Virus record (IMG/VR): IMGVR_UViG_3300042402_000700
Location: 1 to 29,303 of that record
Source: a virus
DNA: 29,303 nucleotides
Strand: one strand, 5' to 3'
Shown here piece after piece: positions 5,693 to 11,715 of this stretch (within the stretch, counting starts at the first letter, position 1; each line of letters starts with the position of its first letter). A program made the translations under genes and the position numbers. The notes beneath the pieces were generated by a model. It saw only the letters and a list, made by a program, of their open reading frames with translations, had not been told where the DNA came from and did no database searches.

Positions 5693-6678
5693 ATCACGGA
5701 TCGTTATTTAGCGGAATCGGTGGATTCGATTTAGCCGCTGAATGGATGGGGTGGAACAATACATTTCATTGTGAATGGATGCCTTTCCCACGCAAAGTTT
5801 TAAGTCATTATTTTCCCAATTCAATTAGTTATGAAGACATTACAAAGACAGATTTCTCTATTCACAGAGGAACAATTGACATACTCACAGGCGGATTTCC
5901 TTGTCAACCATACTCAAGCGCAGGTAAGCGACTTGGGAAAGAGGACGAGCGACACCTCTGGCCGCATATGCTCAGAGTCATTTCAGAAGTTAAACCAACC
6001 TACGTCGTGGGCGAAAACGTTCGTGGACTTACTAATTGGAATGGGGGAGTGGTCTTCGAAGAAGTGTGCGTTGACTTGGAAAGTCAAGGGTACACCGTAC
6101 AACCGATACTTTTGCCAGCTTGTGCCGTTGGTGCGCCACACCGAAGAGATAGAGTTTGGTTCGTCGCTTACAATGCTGCCTACTCCAATAGCAGGAGATT
6201 GGAAAGGTCAGAAGAGGTCGGACGGAACAGCATCAATGCTGAGTGGGAAAGCGAGTTTGGGACTACTTCCAACACCTTGCGCGTTCGACAGCACGAATGC
6301 TCGTGCGACAATGAAAAGCAGTCAAATAAAAGAGGGTTCGATGCACTCAATGACATTGCCGAGGATGTTGGAAATGGGATTACTTCCAACTCCAATGGCA
6401 TCGGAAGGAACGAAGTTAAGTGGAAATCCAAAAGAGAATCAAATGTCAATGACAAAAATAGCTTACGAAATGACTGGCAAAACTTCCCAACTCAATCCCC
6501 GATTTGTGGCGGAGATGATGGGCTTCCCACCCAACTGGACGGAATTACCTTTTCAAAGTGGAGACAAGAATCTATAAAGGGTTATGGAAATGCAATCGTT
6601 CCGCAGGTAGCCTATGAAATTTTTAAAGTAATTGCTGAAATGGACAGGTTAGAAAAACTACAACTAAAACTATTTTAA
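5689..6678 (+). CDS. DNA (cytosine-5) methyltransferase
   Basis: A 329-residue enzyme with the ordered C5-methyltransferase motifs. Motif I is SLFSGIGGFDLA (5-16, S-adenosylmethionine binding). Motif IV is GGFPCQPYSSAG (68-79, with catalytic Cys72). Motif VI is ENV (109-111), motif VIII is RRDRVWF (152-158), and motif X is GNAIVPQVAYEIF (300-312). It methylates cytosine in phage DNA, probably against host restriction; target specificity cannot be read here. Residues about 165-260, where the target-recognition region should lie, are oddly rich in Asn/Ser/Arg/Glu and look unconserved. A second ORF in the +1 frame spans codons 48-296 (see next entry). No cognate restriction gene is visible. It overlaps TerL by one base. 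Confidence 0.95.
   Translation: MNHGSLFSGIGGFDLAAEWMGWNNTFHCEWMPFPRKVLSHYFPNSISYEDITKTDFSIHRGTIDILTGGFPCQPYSSAGKRLGKEDERHLWPHMLRVISEVKPTYVVGENVRGLTNWNGGVVFEEVCVDLESQGYTVQPILLPACAVGAPHRRDRVWFVAYNAAYSNSRRLERSEEVGRNSINAEWESEFGTTSNTLRVRQHECSCDNEKQSNKRGFDALNDIAEDVGNGITSNSNGIGRNEVKWKSKRESNVNDKNSLRNDWQNFPTQSPICGGDDGLPTQLDGITFSKWRQESIKGYGNAIVPQVAYEIFKVIAEMDRLEKLQLKLF
5831..6577 (+). CDS. Overprinted LPTP-repeat protein inside the methyltransferase gene
   Basis: A 248-residue ORF lies wholly inside the cytosine methyltransferase gene, in the +1 frame. It does not look like a random shadow. It has an ATG start, LPTP motifs at residues 116-119, 146-149 and 185-188, each followed by a short polar segment (for example AGDWKG), and a C-terminal LNPRFVAEMMGFPPNWT at 221-237. 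Its N-terminal half has SWAKTFVDLLIGMGEW and KKCALTWKVKGTPYNRYFCQLVP. From memory, similar LPTP/MGFP sequences occur beside or within cytosine methyltransferase genes of other phages; I cannot verify that here. Where this frame is richest in motifs, the methyltransferase frame is low in complexity. Its role is unknown: an accessory or specificity partner of the methyltransferase is one idea. Confidence 0.68.
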   Translation: MKTLQRQISLFTEEQLTYSQADFLVNHTQAQVSDLGKRTSDTSGRICSESFQKLNQPTSWAKTFVDLLIGMGEWSSKKCALTWKVKGTPYNRYFCQLVPLVRHTEEIEFGSSLTMLPTPIAGDWKGQKRSDGTASMLSGKASLGLLPTPCAFDSTNARATMKSSQIKEGSMHSMTLPRMLEMGLLPTPMASEGTKLSGNPKENQMSMTKIAYEMTGKTSQLNPRFVAEMMGFPPNWTELPFQSGDKNL

Positions 6679-7988
6679 TGCAACCATACAAACCCGAATA
6701 CCTACCGCGTCAAATCGAAGCGTTGAACTACTTGAACACCGACAGCATCGTTGAGCAATTGTTATACGGTGGCGCGGCAGGAGGTGGGAAGACTAAGTTC
6801 GGTTGTATGTGGCAGATTCAAAGACGATTGAAATACGCAGGGACGCGTTCGCTTATCGGACGTAGCAAATTAGACACATTAAAAAAGACGACGTTAAACA
6901 CGTTCTTTGAAACAGCGCAAGACTTTGGTTTGGTTGCGGATAAACACTACACATACAACGGTCAATCGAATATCATTAAGTTCTTCAACGGAAGCGAAAT
7001 TGTCCTAAAAGATTTGTTCAGCTATCCCTCAAACCCGAACTTCGACCAACTTGGGTCGATGGAGCTCACAGACTATTTTATAGATGAAGTTTCAGAGGTT
7101 AGCGAAAAGGCGGTCAATATCGTTCACTCGCGTTGTCGTTATAAGTTGAACGAGTTCGGTCTTATTCCGAAAGGCTTCTTGTCTTGCAATCCTTCGAAAG
7201 GTTGGTTGTATAATGAGTTCTACATGAAGAACAACCGCAACGAACTACCTTCACACCGCGCATTTGTTCAAGCGTTGCCGCAAGACAACCCCTTCCTTCC
7301 TGTTGCTTACATCGAATCGTTGCGAAGACTTCCCGAATACGACCGTAAAAGACTTTTAGAAGGGAACTGGGAGTTCGACGACGACAGCGACAAGCTATTT
7401 CAAACGGAGAACTTGCTACGAATGTTCCGCAACGAAGTAATCAATGAAGGAAAGAAGTATATCACAGCCGACATTGCGCGTTTTGGTAAGGATAGAACGA
7501 TTATTATTGTTTGGGAAGGTCTAACTATCATTGATATAATTGAGTTGAATAGAGCAGCGTTGGATGAAGTCGTGAACAAAGTTCGTTTAACCTGTCAACA
7601 GCACGCAATTTTATTGCAAGACGTAGTGTGCGACGAAGACGGAGTTGGTGGTGGTGTGGTTGACTTCTTGAAATGTCGAGGGTTTGTCAATGGATCAAAA
7701 CCAAAGCACCCACAATATCAAAACTTAAAAAGCGAATGTTATTACAAACTCGCTCAATACGTCGAAGAAAACAAGGTAACGATTCTATCCAGTACACGCA
7801 AAGAACAAATCATTCGTGAATTAGAAATGATTAAGCGACATCGCGCAGATGTAGACGGAAAGTTACAGGTCACACCCAAAGACGTAATTAAGAACCGCGA
7901 AGGTATTTCTCCCGACGTTGCCGACGCTATAATGATGAGAATGTATTTTGAACTTAATCCAAGTTATGGACAGTACGTTGTCGGTTAG
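6678..7988 (+). CDS. terL: Terminase large subunit
   Basis: A 436-residue packaging motor. The N-terminal ATPase has Walker A GGAAGGGKT (31-39) and Walker B YFIDE (133-137) with the catalytic Glu. The C-terminal RNase-H-like nuclease has ADIARFGKDRT (Asp265), CDEDGVGGG (Asp319/Asp321) and SPDVADAI (Asp413/Asp416). It cuts replicated phage DNA and pumps it into the prohead through the portal. Length and motif order fit a complete enzyme. It is encoded in the early operon on the opposite strand from the portal and from the TerS-like gene (27753-28166). Its ATG overlaps the methyltransferase stop by one base. Confidence 0.96.
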   Translation: MQPYKPEYLPRQIEALNYLNTDSIVEQLLYGGAAGGGKTKFGCMWQIQRRLKYAGTRSLIGRSKLDTLKKTTLNTFFETAQDFGLVADKHYTYNGQSNIIKFFNGSEIVLKDLFSYPSNPNFDQLGSMELTDYFIDEVSEVSEKAVNIVHSRCRYKLNEFGLIPKGFLSCNPSKGWLYNEFYMKNNRNELPSHRAFVQALPQDNPFLPVAYIESLRRLPEYDRKRLLEGNWEFDDDSDKLFQTENLLRMFRNEVINEGKKYITADIARFGKDRTIIIVWEGLTIIDIIELNRAALDEVVNKVRLTCQQHAILLQDVVCDEDGVGGGVVDFLKCRGFVNGSKPKHPQYQNLKSECYYKLAQYVEENKVTILSSTRKEQIIRELEMIKRHRADVDGKLQVTPKDVIKNREGISPDVADAIMMRMYFELNPSYGQYVVG

Positions 7989-8011
7989 CATAGGTTGACT
8001 ATATTAGCACA

Positions 8012-8224
8012 ATGAAAAACACACCACTATATGAGTCGCTCAAAATGACTTACGAACGCGAACGCGAAATTGTTAATTCGCTTGCGAACTACTTCCAACA
8101 GGGAAAGATTTTAGGCGACATTCTCCTTGAACTTTCACAAAGGAAAGACTTGAACGCGAAAGAGAAAATCTATCTCGCGCTTATGATTGGTTCAATGATG
8201 AGTAAGCCAGATGCAGAAAAGTAA
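8012..8224 (+). CDS. Hypothetical helical protein, 70 aa
   Basis: All-helical small protein (KMTYEREREIVNSLANYFQQ, KEKIYLALMIGSMM) with no recognised motif. It follows TerL by 23 bases and overlaps the next gene by 14. Small helical proteins after TerL may assist packaging or nucleotide metabolism; nothing here decides that. Confidence 0.65.
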   Translation: MKNTPLYESLKMTYEREREIVNSLANYFQQGKILGDILLELSQRKDLNAKEKIYLALMIGSMMSKPDAEK

Positions 8225-8414
8225 TTTACTCACGCAAGTCATTGCTGAATTAGAAGCGCGTGAAGCGAAGGGAATTGAAACGTATGGAACAACACTCGAC
8301 CGACAAGACTTAACGCGCTCTGAATGGCTGCAACACGCATACGAGGAAGCGTTAGACCTTGCGCTTTATTTGAAGAAACTAAAAATAGAAGAAGATGCCA
8401 GAAAGCAAAACTAA
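8211..8414 (+). CDS. MazG-like small helical protein, 67 aa
   Basis: The core (about 17-60) reads KGIETYGTTLDRQDLTRSEW, then LQHAYEEALDLALYLKKL. The EExxDxxxY-type helix and the preceding YG..L.R.DL segment are like short phage proteins related to MazG or dUTPase-type nucleotide pyrophosphohydrolases. Full enzymes in that superfamily are longer and have a second metal-binding helix, so activity is uncertain. It overlaps both neighbours. Confidence 0.6.
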   Translation: MQKSNLLTQVIAELEAREAKGIETYGTTLDRQDLTRSEWLQHAYEEALDLALYLKKLKIEEDARKQN

Positions 8415-8580
8415 AAAAGGAATATGTGTCTACTTACACAAAGACCTTTGGAACGAGATTGACGAGAAACGTGGAGAGAATAGTCGCAACGCTTTCTTGA
8501 GTGAAGCGATTGAGTTCTCTTTGAAGTTCTACGTTCCAGAATCTAAAGTAAAATTGAAAGAACAAACGTCGACAAAATAG
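8395..8580 (+). CDS. Ribbon-helix-helix (Arc/CopG-like) DNA-binding protein, 61 aa
   Basis: Residues 9-45 fit a ribbon-helix-helix: a beta strand (GICVYLHK), helix one (DLWNEIDEKRG), a turn (ENSR), and helix two (NAFLSEAIEFSLKF). Such dimers bind palindromic operators. It is the last gene of the rightward operon. It is a candidate, with the sigma-like protein, for binding the dyads at the late promoter; that link is inference. Its 3' end overlaps the end of the convergent late operon by 38 bases. Confidence 0.65.
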   Translation: MPESKTKKGICVYLHKDLWNEIDEKRGENSRNAFLSEAIEFSLKFYVPESKVKLKEQTSTK

Positions 8581-9118
8581 CGACGGACGATGTTACGATT
8601 AAGGCGCGGTTTCTGCGCTTTTTTTGTTTGTCCAACTTTTTCTTTTCAGCAGTTAGAGTGTTTATTTCTTCGGTTAAGATGTCTTCCTTCTGTTCATAAG
8701 CAACGACTACTTCTTGTAAGTTGTCAATCTTTAAACCTTCAATGTTTAATTGTTCTTTGAGGTTGTTAATTACGAGTGAATCGGAAGCTATAACGCTGTC
8801 GCAACTGTTCACCAAACGGAGAACATCAACGCGAACAATAGTATCTCGAACAAGAATAGAATCACGAGTTCTTTTATAGGTGGTTTTGGCTGTAAGTTGA
8901 GCATCTTCATAGGTTCTTAATTGTTTATAAAGTTCAATTTGTTCTTGAAGTAAGCGGTCGTATTCACCAGCGTTGTAATTAATAATGCTATCTTGCTTTT
9001 GTACGTTTTCTTGTACGATTTTTTTATGCGTACAACCCCACCAACTCCAACAAAGCACCAACCAAATAACAGACGTTCCAACGAATAGCAGTAATGCTGC
9101 GAGTATATTCTTTCTCAT
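8543..9118 (-). CDS. Spanin-like (Rz-type) membrane coiled-coil protein
   Basis: A 191-residue protein with an N-terminal hydrophobic segment (about 4-26), a Cys at 29 after SWWG, a long charged coiled coil (about 30-165, with repeated DSI/DTI/DSL segments) and a second hydrophobic segment at the C-terminus (about 171-191). It is the last gene of the lysis cassette, where Rz-type spanins fuse inner and outer membranes. The second membrane segment is not usual for Rz and is more like the unimolecular u-spanin layout. The Cys lacks a proper lipobox, so neither type is certain. It overlaps the upstream gene as ATGA, and the early-operon terminator lies inside its 3' end. Confidence 0.6.
   Translation of the reverse strand: MRKNILAALLLFVGTSVIWLVLCWSWWGCTHKKIVQENVQKQDSIINYNAGEYDRLLQEQIELYKQLRTYEDAQLTAKTTYKRTRDSILVRDTIVRVDVLRLVNSCDSVIASDSLVINNLKEQLNIEGLKIDNLQEVVVAYEQKEDILTEEINTLTAEKKKLDKQKKRRNRALIVTSSVAILSTFVLSILL
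8601..8625 (+). terminator. Rho-independent terminator of the early operon
   Basis: AAGGCGC (8601-8607) pairs with GCGCTTT (8615-8621, one G-T pair) around a 7-base loop and runs into seven T residues. It lies 20 bases after the last rightward gene, on the plus strand, inside the 3' end of the convergent spanin-like gene. No T run follows on the minus strand, so it acts in one direction only. Confidence 0.8.
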
Positions 9119-10113
9119 AATATCTTTCCTTCGTGTATGCGGTAATTGTGAACGCTAAACGCTCCATTTGTTCCTTTGTCGACTATTGCAAATCCGTGAT
9201 TGTATTTCGAATAAGGGTTGTAGTCGGGCGATAATTCAGATAAGCAACCAACACCCCAACAAGTAATAAACTTTCCGTTTGCGTCTCTCTCGTTGTGTTC
9301 TGCGGTTTGGTGGTGGTGTCCGCACAATGCGCTCACCTTAGTTTTCATAAACAACCCACGCGCAACATTGACAGAAGGAAGGAATTGTTTCCCAAATTCG
9401 TGACCGTGAAAGATTGAAAGTTTACCGATGTTTAATTTACTCTTTCCGTCAATCCATTTAACCTCGTGCTTGTCGCAATGTGTTAGCGTTGGAAAGTCGA
9501 ACGCGTCAATGTCGAATAGTTCGGGTGCTTTGATTCGCATATAACGCCAGTAGCGTTCTTCGTGGTTGCCTTCTTTGTAGTAAATGTTTGCGTTTGGAAA
9601 CGTGTGTCTAAGCGACGCAAGAAATTGACGAATAGAATATAGTTCGTCTTTGAATTTTCTTTTGCGTGGATCTTTAACAAAGTCTGAAATCATATGACAG
9701 TCTAACGCGTCACCATTTAAAATGATTGCGTCGCACCCTTGTTTCAATCCTTCGTTAATCGCGCACTCAATAGCTTCGTTATCTTGATAGGGAAAGTGCA
9801 AATCGCAAAGGATTAAAAACTTTGTTCCCTTTACTTCAACGTGTCTTCGCTTTTTTGCGTACGACTTTGGAAGTGCGTATGGGTTGGAAATTCGAGGTGC
9901 TGTGTCTATCAATTCTTTTTGTGTGTTATGTTTACGACTTTTCGTTCCCATTTTACCACGAACACGACGGACATAATTACGCGCGTGTTCTTGCGTTTCA
10001 AACGCTTCTGGATATTCCGTGAATAGTTTAGCAGCTAAAGAATGATGCGGTGCGTCGGGAAATTTACTACAAATCTCCGCTGCTATTTTTCTCGCTTCCG
10101 TTTGATGTGCCAT
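9115..10113 (-). CDS. Calcineurin-like metallophosphoesterase
   Basis: A 332-residue protein. From about residue 90 it has the five metallophosphoesterase blocks: DLHFPYQD (D-x-H), NGDALD (GD-x-x-D), GNHEER, HGHEF and CGHHHQT (G-H-x-H). These bind two metal ions and hydrolyse phosphodiester or phosphomonoester bonds. The first 70 residues are helical and basic (RRVRGKMGTKSRKH) and may bind nucleic acid. It is read within the lysis cassette, which is an odd place for a DNA-processing nuclease; the substrate is unknown. The start overlaps the 3' end of the holin-like gene by 47 bases. Confidence 0.88.
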   Translation of the reverse strand: MAHQTEARKIAAEICSKFPDAPHHSLAAKLFTEYPEAFETQEHARNYVRRVRGKMGTKSRKHNTQKELIDTAPRISNPYALPKSYAKKRRHVEVKGTKFLILCDLHFPYQDNEAIECAINEGLKQGCDAIILNGDALDCHMISDFVKDPRKRKFKDELYSIRQFLASLRHTFPNANIYYKEGNHEERYWRYMRIKAPELFDIDAFDFPTLTHCDKHEVKWIDGKSKLNIGKLSIFHGHEFGKQFLPSVNVARGLFMKTKVSALCGHHHQTAEHNERDANGKFITCWGVGCLSELSPDYNPYSKYNHGFAIVDKGTNGAFSVHNYRIHEGKIL

Positions 10114-10327
10114 TCTTTGTTTTTGTAAATCGTTCTAAAACAGTTCCTGTAAATAACCCACCTGTTAAAAGCGCGAGCGTGTCAAACATCGCGATAGGAC
10201 AGATGTAATATGTGAATGTTGCAACGTAACTCAAAATGATTAAGTTAATTATCACAAATATAGCAATTACTCGCTTACTTGAAACTTTTGAACAACTACT
10301 TAACAAAGACTTGAACCATTGCTTCAT
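10067..10327 (-). CDS. Holin-like membrane protein, 86 aa
   Basis: Two predicted membrane helices (about residues 18-42 and 46-63) joined by a short turn, with a basic N-terminus and a charged C-terminal tail (RFTKTKNGTSNGSEK). Size, topology and position directly after lysozyme and an XhlA-like gene fit a class II holin that permeabilises the inner membrane. It starts at ATG 10325-10327, overlapping the preceding stop as ATGA. Confidence 0.7.
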   Translation of the reverse strand: MKQWFKSLLSSCSKVSSKRVIAIFVIINLIILSYVATFTYYICPIAMFDTLALLTGGLFTGTVLERFTKTKNGTSNGSEKNSSGDL

Positions 10328-10572
10328 AAAAACTTCAATACGAATTGAACGATTAACCCACCTACAACACCTGCTGCTGTCGCTATACCACCCAAACGAG
10401 CCACTTGTAATCTTTGATTCTGAATGTACTTGTCGTGCTTCTGAACCTTACTAACAAGACCTTCAATTTTCATTTCGTCGTCACCGATTAAAACGTGATA
10501 GATACGATCTATCTTCTTATTCATTTCCTGTAATTCTTCGTGTATCAATTGAATCTCGTTTTCTGTGTTCAT
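10324..10572 (-). CDS. XhlA-like lysis accessory protein, 82 aa
   Basis: I choose the ATG at 10572, which begins MNTENEIQLI; the longer frame from 10617 would overlap the lysozyme gene. The first 55 residues form an amphipathic coiled coil (EELQEMNKKIDRIYHVL) and the C-terminus is a single membrane helix (about 56-80, with GGIATAAGVVGGLIVQ). This is the layout of XhlA/hemolysin-type proteins that work with a holin. It sits between lysozyme and the two-helix holin candidate. Confidence 0.65.
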   Translation of the reverse strand: MNTENEIQLIHEELQEMNKKIDRIYHVLIGDDEMKIEGLVSKVQKHDKYIQNQRLQVARLGGIATAAGVVGGLIVQFVLKFL

Positions 10573-10573
10573 A

Positions 10574-11017
10574 TCACTTAAAGTATAATGCAATTTCAGC
10601 TTCGCGACGACGAACAAGACCCTTCAACACAACACCACCACCTTTGTTCCATAAACGAAAAGAATCTGCTATTGTTGAGTCGTTAGGGTTAGCGTTTACC
10701 TTTCTCAATACTGAAGACTTTTTGAAGCCACCTGTTCCGATGTTGTACGCAAGTGAAACACAAGCACTAAATTGGTTTTCGTTAAGCGTCTGTGTTATTA
10801 ATGCGCGAACCGAAACCGCGAATTTGTCAACGACGTTTTTCGCTAATTGCTCCGCTCTTGCCTGTGTTATAACGTCGCCTTCCTTAACCTTTGTACCGTC
10901 TTCGTAGAAGGTGTTTCCGTAGCCAATAGTCCACACGTTAGCAGGACACAAATAAGCCTTTAAACGACAGCCTTCAAACTTCTTCAATAGCGCGTAGCCT
11001 TCAGCGTTAACTTTCAT
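10574..11017 (-). CDS. Endolysin, GH24 lysozyme
   Basis: A 147-residue muramidase of the T4/P22 lysozyme family that cleaves peptidoglycan glycan strands. The catalytic triad E-8aa-(D/C)-5aa-T is met by Glu15 (KKFEG), Cys24 (AYLCP) and Thr30 (VWTIGYG); this is the natural Cys variant. Downstream are ACVSLAYNIGTGGFKKS, LWNKGGGVVLKGLVRRREAE. There is no signal peptide or SAR anchor, so release needs the holin candidates that follow. Length is normal for the family. Translation starts at ATG 11015-11017, inside the 3' end of a 38-codon gene. Confidence 0.95.
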   Translation of the reverse strand: MKVNAEGYALLKKFEGCRLKAYLCPANVWTIGYGNTFYEDGTKVKEGDVITQARAEQLAKNVVDKFAVSVRALITQTLNENQFSACVSLAYNIGTGGFKKSSVLRKVNANPNDSTIADSFRLWNKGGGVVLKGLVRRREAEIALYFK

Positions 11018-11123
11018 TTTTGAGTTTGTTTATTTGTTTTTCTTTCTTTGCTAAATACTTACGAAACTTTTCTTCGTAAATCTTGTGCATCGTTAAATTT
11101 TTCTTGCGTCCCCTTGTTGCCAT
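11007..11123 (-). CDS. Small basic protein, 38 aa
   Basis: This ORF starts at ATG 11121-11123, 16 bases after the connector gene, and ends inside the lysozyme start (overlap 11 bases). The peptide is strongly basic (MATRGRKKNL, then a Lys-rich helix) with no hydrophobic part. It fills an otherwise empty gap in a tightly packed operon, which supports it. Function unknown. Confidence 0.5.
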   Translation of the reverse strand: MATRGRKKNLTMHKIYEEKFRKYLAKKEKQINKLKNES

Positions 11124-11139
11124 TCAGTTTTTGTTTTAG

Positions 11140-11712
11140 TTATCTCAACCAACCTAAACCACGTCGTCTGTATTCGTAAGGTAGTCTATCGCGTCCGTCG
11201 CTAATCTCGAAAGCGTTCGACGGATATACATTTGTTTGTGACCATATTTGCTGCGTTGTGTTCGTAGTGTACTCTGGAAAGTCCGACTGATTGAAACACA
11301 AATAGTCGACCATTCTTTGCGTGTAAAACATGGCCTGTGAACGCGCTTGGTCGCGGTAGTTTTGTAAGTCTGTTTGACTTATTGGTTGAGTGTCTTCGCT
11401 TGTGCGAATTACAAGACTTCCATTGTCGGTTTTAACGTACAAATGAGGCAATACTTCGTACATAGTCCACCACATTACCATACGACGCAAGTAGTTGTCA
11501 AGAAGGGTTGCGTATGCACCTTCAATGTCGTCGTTCACAACGTCTTCTTTGATGCGGTTGTAAAGGTCAGTACCTAAATATAACTGCGCGTACTTATCTT
11601 GAGAAAGATATATTGCAGGGTACATAAGCAATGGGTCAACGCTTCCGTTAATCCAAGTATATTTCTTGATATAGTTTTCGTCTATTAAAAGAACTTCGGG
11701 TTGTAGTGCCAT
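11140..11712 (-). CDS. Head-tail connector-like structural protein, 190 aa
   Basis: Lies directly after the portal gene, where neck or head-completion proteins are usually found. The helical core (about 35-150, with YPAIYLSQDKYAQLYLGTDLY, LLDNYLRRMVMWWTMYEVLP and QARSQAMFYTQRMVDYLC) resembles the helix-bundle connector family seen in Bacteroidota phages. The C-terminus is Arg-rich (YEYRRRGLGWLR) and may contact portal or DNA. Assignment rests on composition and synteny. Confidence 0.65.
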   Translation of the reverse strand: MALQPEVLLIDENYIKKYTWINGSVDPLLMYPAIYLSQDKYAQLYLGTDLYNRIKEDVVNDDIEGAYATLLDNYLRRMVMWWTMYEVLPHLYVKTDNGSLVIRTSEDTQPISQTDLQNYRDQARSQAMFYTQRMVDYLCFNQSDFPEYTTNTTQQIWSQTNVYPSNAFEISDGRDRLPYEYRRRGLGWLR

Positions 11713-11715
11713 TTT

